DNA of 64,000 bases, taken from NCBI GenBank assembly GCA_009929315.1, contig SAAS01000002.1:248001-312000 (forward strand), read 5' to 3'. Below the pieces are notes generated by a model. The model worked only from the letters and a program-made list of their open reading frames with translations. It ran no database searches and was not told the DNA's origin. This DNA is from Clostridia bacterium. Lineage in GTDB: Bacteria > Bacillota > Clostridia > Oscillospirales > Oscillospiraceae. Positions 27,369 to 36,332 of this stretch are shown here, piece by piece. Both the position numbers and the translations under genes were made by a program. Each line of letters begins with the position of its first letter. Positions within the stretch are counted from its first letter, which is position 1.

Positions 27369-27538
27369 TCTATGAACATTTCGACTTGCTATTACACCTT
27401 CGATTTGTTCAATATTACTATTTTAATAGGGCGGCAATCCGTGATAAAATTGCAGACAGAGTGCTCAACAGATACTCCCGACGCCTCTGCGGCAAATGCT
27501 TCATAAATTTTTTGGCCGTCTTGAGAGGGAGCTTATTT

Positions 27539-27790
27539 ATGCAGAAGACACAGAACATCCAGGACACTCTGCTCAATCAAATCAGGCGAGAGAAACAGAC
27601 AGTGACATTTTTTCTGATGAACGGTTTCCAGTTGAAAGGCGTTGTGAGAAGCTTTGACAGCTTTGTTGTCATCCTTGAAACAGAAGGAAGACAGCAGATG
27701 ATATATAAGCACGCCATCTCAACAATTGTACCCACAAATTCGGTGGATTTGCGCGATACGCGCCCTGCCGACGATAAAGAACATACATAG
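27539..27790 (+). CDS. hfq: RNA chaperone Hfq
   Basis: 83 residues beginning [16 protein letters not shown]. The Sm1 motif ([25 protein letters not shown]) and the Sm2 motif [10 protein letters not shown] are intact, including the Lys-His pair of the proximal face. Hfq is a hexamer that binds small RNAs and mRNAs. GAGGGAG sits upstream of the ATG at 27539; longer in-frame starts have no site. The 170 bases between miaA and hfq hold no clear promoter. Confidence 0.96.
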   Translation: MQKTQNIQDTLLNQIRREKQTVTFFLMNGFQLKGVVRSFDSFVVILETEGRQQMIYKHAISTIVPTNSVDLRDTRPADDKEHT

Positions 27791-27847
27791 CCCCCTTGGG
27801 TTTACTCGAAGCACATATCCGGCTATTTTGACGGAACAGAATACGGT

Positions 27848-27883
27848 AAATATCCAAAGGACGAAATGTTTCTTTGGATATTT
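27848..27883 (+). terminator. Hairpin downstream of hfq
   Basis: A perfect 12-bp stem (AAATATCCAAAG with its complement) about 57 bases after the hfq stop. There is no U tract after the stem, so it may be a processing or stability element rather than a strong terminator. Confidence 0.45.
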
Positions 27884-27946
27884 CCATAAAATAAGCAGAA
27901 AACGCGTAAACAGCCTCCGCCCAACTCGTGAAAAGGAGCCTCAGCG

Positions 27947-29173
27947 ATGAAACGAACAGACGCTATGACAAAGCTTGTGTCCCTGCTCTTATTTGGCGCC
28001 CTTCTTGCGTATTTGGGGATTTATATTGTCCGCGGCGCCACAAACAATGTTCGCACCGCCCCGGCGGTTTTCGTTTCACTGACGGAAAATGCACTCGCCT
28101 CCGGAATTGTCGTTCGAGAAGAAAGTCTTATCCAAAGCGATGAGAAGTATATAAGCATTTCTGCCGAGAGCGGCCAGATGGTTTCGGTGGGAGAGCCCAT
28201 AGCGACTATCTATTCCGGTGAAGAGGCTCTTAAGCGCGCCGCCGAAATCCGCGAACTGGAGCTTAAAAAGCAGTATATCGTATCGGCTCTTTCCGGTGTC
28301 AGTTCCGCAGATAACCTTTCTGACAGGGACGGTTCGATTAAGGCTTCAATGATTTCCCTTGCGGCTTCCGCAGCGAGACATGACACGGAGGCTCTGGCCT
28401 CGGCCTGCTTGAGTTTCGGCTCGCTTGTTATTAAAAACTCGGAGATAAACACGACGGAGGTTGACCTTAATTTAGTCAACAGTCAGCTTGAGAGTCTCAA
28501 GCAGAGCGCTCTGACGGACACGACTGAAATTACGGCGAGTACGCCGGGGCTATTTTCCGCCTCGCCGGACGGATATGAGTACATAACGCCGGAAATGCTT
28601 GCGTCGCTTACACCCGACAGGCTTCAGACTCTTGAACAGTCGCCGCAGGAGCTTGCGGACAATGTCCGCGGAAAAATGGTATCCCCCTTCGAATGGTTTT
28701 TTGCGGCAAATGTATCCGAAAGCGATGCCGCGAAGCTTGAAACGGGAAAATACGCAACCCTCGATTTCGGCAGATACAGCAGCAATTTCATTTCGGCAAA
28801 AGTTATCTCGATTTCCTCACCTTCAGGCGGAGAATGCGCAGTAGTTTTCCGATGCACGCAGGCGTGCTCCGAAATGCTTTCCGTTCGTCGTGTAAGCACC
28901 GAGATTGTTTTCGATGCTCATGAAGGCATCCGCGTCCCCAAACAGGCAGTTTTATCAGACGAGAACGGCTCGTTTGTTTACACTCTCACCGGAATGCAGG
29001 CGGAAAAGAAACATATAACCATAATATGGGAAACCGAGGAGTATTATCTCGCCGCAGTTTCACAGGATGCGGCCTCCTTGAGAGCAGGCAACGATATAAT
29101 TCTTACAACAAAGGGACTATATGACGGAAAGATAATGGGTGAAGCTAATTCACAGCAGCTTAAAGAGGGATGA
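27947..29173 (+). CDS. HlyD-like membrane-fusion (periplasmic adaptor-type) protein
   Basis: 408 residues. One N-terminal membrane helix (about 12-30) is followed by an extracytoplasmic part with a biotinyl-lipoyl-like half (SGQMVSVGEPIATIYSGEE), a helical hairpin and a late domain ending in IRVPKQAVLSDENGSFVYTL, as in HlyD/RND adaptor proteins. No transporter gene is next to it. It overlaps yggS by four bases (ATGA) and precedes sepF-divIVA, so a cell-envelope or division role is plausible but inferred. Ribosome site AAAAGGAG. Confidence 0.78.
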   Translation: MKRTDAMTKLVSLLLFGALLAYLGIYIVRGATNNVRTAPAVFVSLTENALASGIVVREESLIQSDEKYISISAESGQMVSVGEPIATIYSGEEALKRAAEIRELELKKQYIVSALSGVSSADNLSDRDGSIKASMISLAASAARHDTEALASACLSFGSLVIKNSEINTTEVDLNLVNSQLESLKQSALTDTTEITASTPGLFSASPDGYEYITPEMLASLTPDRLQTLEQSPQELADNVRGKMVSPFEWFFAANVSESDAAKLETGKYATLDFGRYSSNFISAKVISISSPSGGECAVVFRCTQACSEMLSVRRVSTEIVFDAHEGIRVPKQAVLSDENGSFVYTLTGMQAEKKHITIIWETEEYYLAAVSQDAASLRAGNDIILTTKGLYDGKIMGEANSQQLKEG

Positions 29174-29886
29174 ATCAGTTGAGTATAGCCGAAAATGTTG
29201 CGGCGGTAAAACGCCGAATTGAAAATGCGGCGCTTGCCGCGGGCAGGTCACCCGAGGAGATAACTCTTGTCGCGGCGACTAAAACAAACTCGGCCGACAG
29301 AGTTGCACAGGCGATTAAAGCCGGAATATCGGTCTGCGGCGAGAATCGCGTACAGGAGCTGATCGAAAAGAACGCTCAGAGAGCTTATGTCGGTTCGTCG
29401 CTCCATTTCATCGGTCATTTGCAGAAAAACAAGGTTAAGCAGATTGTAGGCGTGTGTCAGCTTATTCAGTCCGTTGACTCGCTCGAGCTGCTTTCGCTTA
29501 TCGATGAGCGAGCAAAGGCTCTCGGCATAAGGCAGGAGCTGCTGCTCGAAATAAATATCGGCGGCGAGAAATCAAAATCGGGAATGGACGAAACCGAGCT
29601 TTCTGCGTTTTTGGAAAAAGCTTCTTCTTTCACTTCGGTTTTAATTCGGGGAATAATGGCAATACCTCCCATTTCAAACTCCGCAGGTGAAAATCGGGTC
29701 TATTTTGCCCGTATGCGTCAGCTTTTTATTGACAATTCAGCAAAAAAATACGATAATGTCAGCATGGAATTTTTATCTATGGGCATGAGCGGTGATTTTG
29801 AGGAAGCCATTGCGGAGGGCTCGAATATGGTTCGGGTCGGCTCTGCGATTTTTGGTGTCCGAACATATCCGCAGGCCGAGGTATAA
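29170..29886 (+). CDS. YggS-family PLP homeostasis protein (PLPBP)
   Basis: 238 residues, typical length. The PLP-binding lysine lies in VAATKTNSAD near residue 38; ENRVQEL, HFIGHLQKNKVKQI and SMGMSGDFEEAI are family signatures. It is a single-domain alanine-racemase-like barrel without known catalysis that buffers pyridoxal phosphate. The start overlaps the HlyD-like gene stop. Its position just before sepF is widely conserved in Gram-positive bacteria. Confidence 0.94.
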   Translation: MNQLSIAENVAAVKRRIENAALAAGRSPEEITLVAATKTNSADRVAQAIKAGISVCGENRVQELIEKNAQRAYVGSSLHFIGHLQKNKVKQIVGVCQLIQSVDSLELLSLIDERAKALGIRQELLLEINIGGEKSKSGMDETELSAFLEKASSFTSVLIRGIMAIPPISNSAGENRVYFARMRQLFIDNSAKKYDNVSMEFLSMGMSGDFEEAIAEGSNMVRVGSAIFGVRTYPQAEV

Positions 29887-30056
29887 TCGGCATCGGCGGT
29901 TCGTACCGGATTTTGAACGGATAAAAATATTTTCCATCAAAAAAATAAATCTTAGCTTCATGAAATGTGTTCGTCGGCAAGCCGCGGCACAAATACAAAG
30001 CGCTCCTTTAAAAACCCTTTTTTGCGTTGCGCACCATGAAGAGAAAGGTCATAATT

Positions 30057-30560
30057 ATGGGTCTGTTAGACGAGCTTAAAAAGCTCACTCGTCCTTACAG
30101 CGGCGATGAATATGACGATTTCGGCGACGAGTTTGCCGAATCTCCGGCAGAAACTCGTGTGCCGGTTGCCGAAAGTTCAAGAAAATACGCTGCTCCCTCC
30201 GAGCGCCGCAATCCTTTTTCCGATTTTGATTCTCATCCGGTCACTCCTGCAAGGCGTGACAAGGTTGTAAATCTCGGCGGAGGTCCGGCTCCCCAAATCG
30301 TTCTTGTCAAACCCGAACGCTTTGAGTCTGCCGCGGAAATCGCGGATCACCTGCGCGAAAGACGAAGCGTGGTCATGAACCTTGAGCAGACCAACAAGGA
30401 TACGGCACGCCGTCTTATCGACTTTTTGAGCGGAATCGCTTACGCGCTGGACGGGAAAATAAAAAAAATCGCAGCCAACACCTACATTATCACCCCGTAC
30501 AACATGGATATTTTGGGCGATCTCATCGACGAAATCGAAAACAGCAGCCTTTACATGTAA
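30057..30560 (+). CDS. sepF: Cell division protein SepF
   Basis: 167 residues beginning MGLLDELKKLTRPY, an amphipathic membrane-targeting helix, then an acidic linker and the DUF552 domain (VLVKPERFESAAEIADHL to the C-terminus). SepF anchors and arranges FtsZ at the membrane. The ATG at 30057 has AAAGG upstream, and the membrane-binding helix requires this start. Downstream is divIVA. No other division gene separates them. Confidence 0.95.
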   Translation: MGLLDELKKLTRPYSGDEYDDFGDEFAESPAETRVPVAESSRKYAAPSERRNPFSDFDSHPVTPARRDKVVNLGGGPAPQIVLVKPERFESAAEIADHLRERRSVVMNLEQTNKDTARRLIDFLSGIAYALDGKIKKIAANTYIITPYNMDILGDLIDEIENSSLYM

Positions 30561-30635
30561 GTATTTCTTGGTCAGACACGTGTTTCGTTAACCGTTACAG
30601 ATTTTGCGCTTCGCAACAAAGAAAGGGATTTTGAT

Positions 30636-31331
30636 ATGCTGACACCTCAGAATTTTAGAGAGAAAACCTTTGAAAAAGCAATCTTCGGCGGCTACGATAT
30701 GGGTGCCGTGGATGATTTTCTGGACGAGGCCGCTAACGATTACGCGGCAATCGCGAAAGAAAACATGGTGCTGAAAAGCAAAATGAAAGTTCTTGTCGAT
30801 AAGATCGAGGAGTACAGAGCAACGGAAGACTCTATGCGGCTGACCCTTCTTTCAGTTCAGAAGCTGAGTCTGCAAATTGAGGACGAAGCCCGCAAGAAAG
30901 CCGACGAAATTCTTGCTGCCGCGCGCTCCGAGGCAGAGCGTGTCACACGCGAGGCTTATAATCAGCGTACCAATGAGGAAGCTCTGCTTCTCGAAGCAAA
31001 GCGCGAGAGCACTCAATACATAGAAAACATGCGGATGATTTGCTCTAAGCAGCTTGACTTTCTCGACAACCTGAAGGGAATTAAGCTTGAGGACATCTCC
31101 CGCCCCGCTCCCGCCGCCGAAACCGTTGAGGACACTGTCCGCAGCATTGAAAGCTCTGTCGAGCGTCTAGCTGACTCCGGCGAAGCCTCAAGAGAAATCG
31201 GACGCGTGGTAACCGATACGACGGAGCTGCCCGTAAGCAGATTTGAAGAACCCACACGTCAGTTCTCCACCGGAAACACGGGCGCGCCGTCCAGCCAGTT
31301 CACCTTCGATAATCTTCGTTTCGGAAAATAA
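30636..31331 (+). CDS. divIVA: DivIVA-family cell division/polarity protein
   Basis: 231 residues. The N-terminal lipid-binding part MLTPQNFREKTFEKAIFGGY with GYDMGAVDDFLDE is characteristic, followed by a long coiled coil (about 40-165, rich in Ala, Glu, Arg). DivIVA marks curved membrane at septa and poles. The C-terminal 60 residues are Thr/Pro/Gly rich and likely disordered. AGAAAGGG precedes the ATG. A strong hairpin follows. Confidence 0.93.
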   Translation: MLTPQNFREKTFEKAIFGGYDMGAVDDFLDEAANDYAAIAKENMVLKSKMKVLVDKIEEYRATEDSMRLTLLSVQKLSLQIEDEARKKADEILAAARSEAERVTREAYNQRTNEEALLLEAKRESTQYIENMRMICSKQLDFLDNLKGIKLEDISRPAPAAETVEDTVRSIESSVERLADSGEASREIGRVVTDTTELPVSRFEEPTRQFSTGNTGAPSSQFTFDNLRFGK

Positions 31332-31347
31332 TTTCGCTAAATATTAT

Positions 31348-31389
31348 CGGGGCGGGGCATAATACGCCAAAGTGCTGTGCCGCGCCCCG
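31348..31389 (+). terminator. GC-rich hairpin between divIVA and ileS
   Basis: A stem of 7 bp (CGGGGCG with CGCCCCG) continued by GGCA/TGCC after a G-G mismatch. The tail is only partly T-rich. It may attenuate read-through into ileS. No T-box antiterminator sequence is seen, although ileS often has one. A second small stem (CCGCG/CGCGG) lies at about 31419-31435. Confidence 0.5.
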
Positions 31390-31527
31390 TAACTATTGTT
31401 CCGTTTTCTTTGCCCCCCGCGCTGTCGACGCGGCAGTCGGATAAGGCGGGCAGTGCGATTGCCGGAAACATCTTTCGGGTTTTCGCGCAATTTCGGTATC
31501 ACTTATTCAGATAGGAGCCAACGCCAA

Positions 31528-34338
31528 ATGCCACAGGATTACAACAAAACCGTCAACCTTCCGCAGACCGACTTTGCCATGCGCGCTTCCCTGCCCGCTC
31601 GCGAGCCGGATATGCTTAAAGCTTGGTACGATATCGACCTCTACCACAAGATGATAGCCCGAAACGAGGGAAAGCCCAGATTCATTCTTCATGACGGCCC
31701 TCCCTTTTCAAACGGACATATCCACATGGGCACCTCGATGAACAAGTGCCTCAAGGATTTCATAGTACGCTATAAAAACATGGCGGGCTTTCAGGCTCCC
31801 TATGTCCCCGGCTGGGATAACCACGGAATGCCCATTGAGAGCGCCATCATCAAGCAGAACAAGCTTGACAGAAAAAATATGTCAATTCCCGAATTTCGCA
31901 ACGCCTGCCGTGATTTTGCCGCGAAATTTGTAGATATACAGCGCGACCAGTTTAAGCGCCTCGGTGTTATCGGTGAGTGGGACAAGCCCTATCTCACCAT
32001 GGACCCCTCGTTTGAGGCCGAAGAGGTTAAGGTTTTCGGAAAAATGTACGAGAAGGGCTACATTTACCGCGGCAAAAAGCCCGTTTACTGGTGCTGCAGC
32101 GATGAAACCGCGCTTGCGGAGGCCGAAATCGAATACGCCGACGACAACTGCAAATCCATCTATGTAAAGTTCAAGGTTACGGACGACCTCGGCAAGCTCT
32201 CGAAATTTGCAGAGCTCGATCGCACATATTTCGTTATATGGACGACTACCACCTGGACAATCCCCGGTAACCTTGCCATCAGCCTCAATGGAAATCTTGA
32301 TTACGTTCTGGCGAAGGCTCCGAACGGGGAAACCTACATTCTGGCAAAGGAGCTTCTCGGAGCAGTAGGCAAAGCGACGGGTATCGAGAGCTTTGAAATC
32401 CTTACGGAACTTAAGGGCTCGGAATTTGAGTTCATGCGCGCAAAACATCCGCTCTATGACCGCGAGAGCCTTGTCATAAACGGCGACCACGTTACGCTCG
32501 ATGCGGGCACCGGCTGCGTCCACACTGCTCCCGGACACGGCATGGAGGACTACATGGTCTGCCAGAAGTATGATTACAGCGGCAAAGCAAAAATCGGCAT
32601 TATAGTCCCCGTTGACGACCGCGGAATCATGACAAAGGATTCCGGCAAATACGAGGGCATGTTCTACGCAAAGGCGAACGACGCTATCTGGCAGGATTTG
32701 TCAGAGAGCGGCGCTCTGCTCGCAAGCCAGACCATAAGCCACCCCTATCCGCATTGCTGGCGCTGCAAGAACCCAATCATCTTCCGCGCAACCGACCAGT
32801 GGTTCTGCTCTGTGGATGCCTTCAAGGAAGAGGCCGCAAAGGCCTGCGACAATGTTACATGGCTTCCCGAATGGGGTCATGATCGCATAGTTTCGATGAT
32901 TCGCGAGCGCTCCGACTGGTGTATTTCACGTCAGCGCCAATGGGGTCTGCCCATTCCCGTGCTTTATTGTGAGGCCTGCGCAGAGCCTATCTGCACTCCC
33001 GAAACCATATCCAAAATATCGAAGGTTTTCGGCGAAAAAGGGTCAACCGCATGGTTTGAAGAGGATAGCTCCGTATTCCTGCCGGACGGCTTTATTTGCC
33101 CGAAATGCGGCAGCAAGCATTTCACAAAGGGCACTGATACTCTGGACGGCTGGTTTGATTCCGGCTCTACTCACTTTGCCTCTCTTGAGCATGACAACGC
33201 CGCCGACTGGCCCGCAGACCTCTATCTTGAGGGCGCGGATCAATACCGTGGCTGGTTCCAGTCCTCGCTTCTCACCGCTGTCGCCACGAAGGGCGCCGCT
33301 CCTTACAAAGCCGTTCTCACGCACGGCTGGACGGTTGACGGAGAAGGCAAGGCTATGCACAAGAGCCTCGGAAACAGCATTCTTCCCGATGACCTCATTC
33401 CGAAATACGGTGCCGACCTTATGCGTCTTTGGGCATCCAGCGCGGACTATCGCGTCGATATGCGCTGCTCAGACGGAATCTTTAAGCAGCTTTCAGACAC
33501 CTATCTCAAGATTCGCAACACGGCGCGCTTCATGCTCGGCAATCTCGACGGCTTCGATCCAAACAGCCGCGTTTCCTTTGCCGATATGGAACAGCTTGAT
33601 AAATGGGCGCTGACACGCACAAATAAGCTCATCGAAAAATGCATTTCTGCCTACGATAATTATGAGTTCTATAACGTCATCCACGCGGTGCATAAATTCT
33701 GCGTCATGGATATGTCCAATTTCTATCTGGATATCGTTAAGGACAGACTTTACTGCGAGAAGCACGACAGTCAGCTCAGGAGAAGCGCCCAGTCCGCTCT
33801 ATACGAGATTTTGGACGCCATGGTAAGGCTTATTGCCCCGATTCTCGCCTTCACCTCGAACGAAATCTGGCTCTCAATGTCCCATGACAAAAATGCGAAC
33901 GCCGAGCATGTAATGCTTAACGATATGCCCATCGTAAACCCTCTGTACGTTTTCGACAGCAGTACGGAAGAGAGCTATAGTGCGCTCATCGCCCTGCGAA
34001 ACGACGTTAACAAGGCTCTGGAGCTTGCCCGCGCCGAAAAAATAATCGGCAAGCCGCTGGAGGCTTCCGTGACTCTCTTTGTATCCGAAAGCGCAAAAGC
34101 GCAGTTTGAAAAAATCTCCGAAATGCCCCTTTCCACTATTTTTATCGTTTCCGAAACAAAGCTTGTTTTCGGAGAGGGTGAGGGCTATGAGGGCGATGAA
34201 TCCAAAGGCGTCACCATCCTTATCAAACCCTGCGGCGCGCCGAAGTGCATACGCTGCTGGATGCATAACGAACATATCGGCGAGAACGCCGAGCATCCCG
34301 AGCTTTGCCCACGCTGTGCCGCAGCCGTTTCCGAATAA
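31528..34338 (+). CDS. ileS: Isoleucyl-tRNA synthetase
   Basis: About 936 residues, class I. HIGH motif as GHIHMG near residue 65; the signature loop reads KAMHKSLGN (near 610) instead of KMSKS. The CP1 editing domain (TWTTTTWTIPGN region and GTGCVHTAPGHG) and the C-terminal zinc finger (CIRCWMHN...CPRCAA) are complete. The ATG at 31528 has ATAGGAG nine bases upstream. It sits between divIVA and lspA, a conserved Gram-positive order. Confidence 0.96.
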   Translation: MPQDYNKTVNLPQTDFAMRASLPAREPDMLKAWYDIDLYHKMIARNEGKPRFILHDGPPFSNGHIHMGTSMNKCLKDFIVRYKNMAGFQAPYVPGWDNHGMPIESAIIKQNKLDRKNMSIPEFRNACRDFAAKFVDIQRDQFKRLGVIGEWDKPYLTMDPSFEAEEVKVFGKMYEKGYIYRGKKPVYWCCSDETALAEAEIEYADDNCKSIYVKFKVTDDLGKLSKFAELDRTYFVIWTTTTWTIPGNLAISLNGNLDYVLAKAPNGETYILAKELLGAVGKATGIESFEILTELKGSEFEFMRAKHPLYDRESLVINGDHVTLDAGTGCVHTAPGHGMEDYMVCQKYDYSGKAKIGIIVPVDDRGIMTKDSGKYEGMFYAKANDAIWQDLSESGALLASQTISHPYPHCWRCKNPIIFRATDQWFCSVDAFKEEAAKACDNVTWLPEWGHDRIVSMIRERSDWCISRQRQWGLPIPVLYCEACAEPICTPETISKISKVFGEKGSTAWFEEDSSVFLPDGFICPKCGSKHFTKGTDTLDGWFDSGSTHFASLEHDNAADWPADLYLEGADQYRGWFQSSLLTAVATKGAAPYKAVLTHGWTVDGEGKAMHKSLGNSILPDDLIPKYGADLMRLWASSADYRVDMRCSDGIFKQLSDTYLKIRNTARFMLGNLDGFDPNSRVSFADMEQLDKWALTRTNKLIEKCISAYDNYEFYNVIHAVHKFCVMDMSNFYLDIVKDRLYCEKHDSQLRRSAQSALYEILDAMVRLIAPILAFTSNEIWLSMSHDKNANAEHVMLNDMPIVNPLYVFDSSTEESYSALIALRNDVNKALELARAEKIIGKPLEASVTLFVSESAKAQFEKISEMPLSTIFIVSETKLVFGEGEGYEGDESKGVTILIKPCGAPKCIRCWMHNEHIGENAEHPELCPRCAAAVSE

Positions 34339-34400
34339 ACAAACTGCCCTCGCGGAGCCTCAATCCGCGGCGGTGAACTCTACCTCAGGAGGTGCCTGCC

Positions 34401-35327
34401 ATGCCATATTTAATAGTTGCGGTTATCATCCTAATTATTGACCAAATTGCAAAATATTGGACCAATGCCAATCTTGTTGTTGACTCAGCGTCCCCCATCA
34501 TCCCCGGCGTAGTCCAGCTTACAAATGTGCAGAATCGCGGCGCGGCCTTCGGTATTTTTCAGGACGGTCGTTGGTTTTTCATTGTGCTGACGATAGCAGT
34601 AGTTATTGCGGCAATTATTCTCATCAGGAAAAACATCATTAAGGGCAAGCTCGGCCGCTGGATGCTGGTGCTGGTTATCGCGGGCGGGCTCGGCAACTGC
34701 ATTGACCGTCTTTTCAAGGGCTATGTCACAGATATGTTCCAGCTCCAGTTTATGAATTTTGCGATTTTTAACGTAGCTGACATTTTTATTACCATCGGCG
34801 GAATAATTTTCTGTCTCTATCTTGTTTTCCACAGAGAGCCGCAGGAGGAAACTGACGAAGCCTCCGAAGCCCCCGAAGCTGCTCCCGAGCTTTCCGCAAC
34901 CAAGGAGCGCAAACCGATTTTGCCGAAACCGCGTGAGCGCGCTCTCCCCAAGGACAGTGAGCTCCCCGTAAAGGCGGACTATATTTCACAGCTTAAACGT
35001 CCTGTGGTTGAGGGACGCAAGAATATGGAAGCCGAGATCGCAGCGAAAACGATTGAAGCCGCTCCCGTGCGTCCCAGCCCCGAAGCGGAACTTTTCAAAA
35101 AGGATGAAGTCACCATAACTGACTGGAATATGCCCGATTTTGCAAAGGCACCGCCTGCAAGCGCCCCGAAGCCTGAAGTCCCCACGCCCGCGAAACAGGA
35201 ACCTGCTCTCACAGACCCGAGGCTTGTTAACCTTGAACAGCTTCTTAAGGAGCCTGCCAAACCGGTTAAACAGAGCGAGTCTGAATACAGTGTTGACGAT
35301 ATTCTTGCGGAGTTTAGGGATAAATGA
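34401..35327 (+). CDS. lspA: Lipoprotein signal peptidase (LspA) with a long C-terminal tail
   Basis: 308 residues, about twice the usual length of LspA. Residues 1-150 hold four membrane helices and both catalytic aspartates (NCIDR and NVADIF). It cleaves prolipoprotein signal peptides. The rest (about 155-308) is a cytoplasmic-type tail rich in Pro, Glu, Ala and Lys, apparently disordered, ending in a conserved-looking YSVDDILAEFRDK. The ATG at 34401 has AGGAGGT at six bases; an upstream GTG overlaps that site. Its stop overlaps the rluD start (ATGA). Confidence 0.93.
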   Translation: MPYLIVAVIILIIDQIAKYWTNANLVVDSASPIIPGVVQLTNVQNRGAAFGIFQDGRWFFIVLTIAVVIAAIILIRKNIIKGKLGRWMLVLVIAGGLGNCIDRLFKGYVTDMFQLQFMNFAIFNVADIFITIGGIIFCLYLVFHREPQEETDEASEAPEAAPELSATKERKPILPKPRERALPKDSELPVKADYISQLKRPVVEGRKNMEAEIAAKTIEAAPVRPSPEAELFKKDEVTITDWNMPDFAKAPPASAPKPEVPTPAKQEPALTDPRLVNLEQLLKEPAKPVKQSESEYSVDDILAEFRDK

Positions 35328-36244
35328 CAAACACATATACGATAATTGCACAGGAGAGCGGCGAGCGTATCGACGCTCTCCTTGCGCAAGAAATAGACGA
35401 AATAACACGCAGTCAGGCTGCGCGCCTTATTAACGAGGGTGCGGTTACCCTGCGCTGCAGCCCAATTAAGAAAAACCACCGCGTCACCGCGGGTGAGGTT
35501 TTTGTCGTTGAAGTTCCCGAGCCCGAGGAAACGGAGATTGTTGCCGAGAACATTCCTCTGGAGATTGCTTTTGAGGACGATGACCTTATCGTTGTTAACA
35601 AGCCTCGCGGAATGGTTGTCCACCCCGCTCCCGGACATCCGAACGGAACGCTCGTCAACGCCCTGCTCTGGCACTGCGGCGACAGCCTCTCCGGAATCGG
35701 CGGCGAAAAGCGCCCCGGAATCGTCCACAGAATCGATATGGATACCTCAGGTCTTCTGATAGCGGCGAAAGACGACTATGCTCACCGTTTTCTTTCGGCT
35801 CAGCTTGCCGACCACAGTCTTTCCAGAACCTATGAAGCGGTGGTCTGCGGGCGTATGCACGACGACGAAGGCATCATCGACGCGCCGTTGGGCCGCCATC
35901 CGAACGACAGAAAGCGCATGGCGGTAACGGAGAGAAACTCAAAAAACGCCGTTACGCACTACGAGGTGCTGGCTCGATATGACGGGTACACTCATGTGAG
36001 GTGCCGCTTGGAAACGGGTCGAACACACCAGATTCGCGTGCATTTTGCCTACATCGGGCACCCGCTTTTAGGCGACATGGTTTACGGCCGAAAGCGGGCG
36101 GAAAAGGGTCTTGAGGGTCAGTGCCTGCATGCACGCACTCTTCGTTTCATCCATCCCTGCACGAACGAGCTATGTGAGGTCACAAGCGAGCTGCCCGAAT
36201 ATTTCACACAGCTTCTCTCCCGTCTGGGTGAAAAAATCGGATAG
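35324..36244 (+). CDS. RluD-type 23S rRNA pseudouridine synthase
   Basis: 306 residues. An N-terminal S4-like domain (RIDALLAQEIDEITRSQAARLI) leads to the catalytic domain with HRIDMDTSGLL, where the Asp is the nucleophile, and GRTHQIRVHFAYIGHPLLGD. RluD-type enzymes make pseudouridines in 23S rRNA helix 69; assignment to RluD rather than another RluA-family member follows from S4 plus lspA context. It overlaps lspA by four bases and ends before a terminator. Confidence 0.93.
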   Translation: MTNTYTIIAQESGERIDALLAQEIDEITRSQAARLINEGAVTLRCSPIKKNHRVTAGEVFVVEVPEPEETEIVAENIPLEIAFEDDDLIVVNKPRGMVVHPAPGHPNGTLVNALLWHCGDSLSGIGGEKRPGIVHRIDMDTSGLLIAAKDDYAHRFLSAQLADHSLSRTYEAVVCGRMHDDEGIIDAPLGRHPNDRKRMAVTERNSKNAVTHYEVLARYDGYTHVRCRLETGRTHQIRVHFAYIGHPLLGDMVYGRKRAEKGLEGQCLHARTLRFIHPCTNELCEVTSELPEYFTQLLSRLGEKIG

Positions 36245-36293
36245 GGTTCGTTCTTCCGAAAAGCGCGCCGCCCAATGGCGGCATTCATAAAAC

Positions 36294-36332
36294 AAAGACA
36301 GCGGAACCAATGGTTTCCGCTGTCTTTTTTTT
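36294..36332. terminator. Bidirectional terminator between rluD and ilvA
   Basis: A 13-bp stem (AAAGACAGCGGAA with its complement), extended by CC/GG, followed on the plus side by eight T. The reverse side also runs into T-rich sequence just after the ilvA stop. Confidence 0.9.

Noticed and set aside
31332..31527. T-box for ileS
   Set aside because: No GGTGGTACCGCG-type antiterminator or specifier stem; only a GC-rich hairpin is present.
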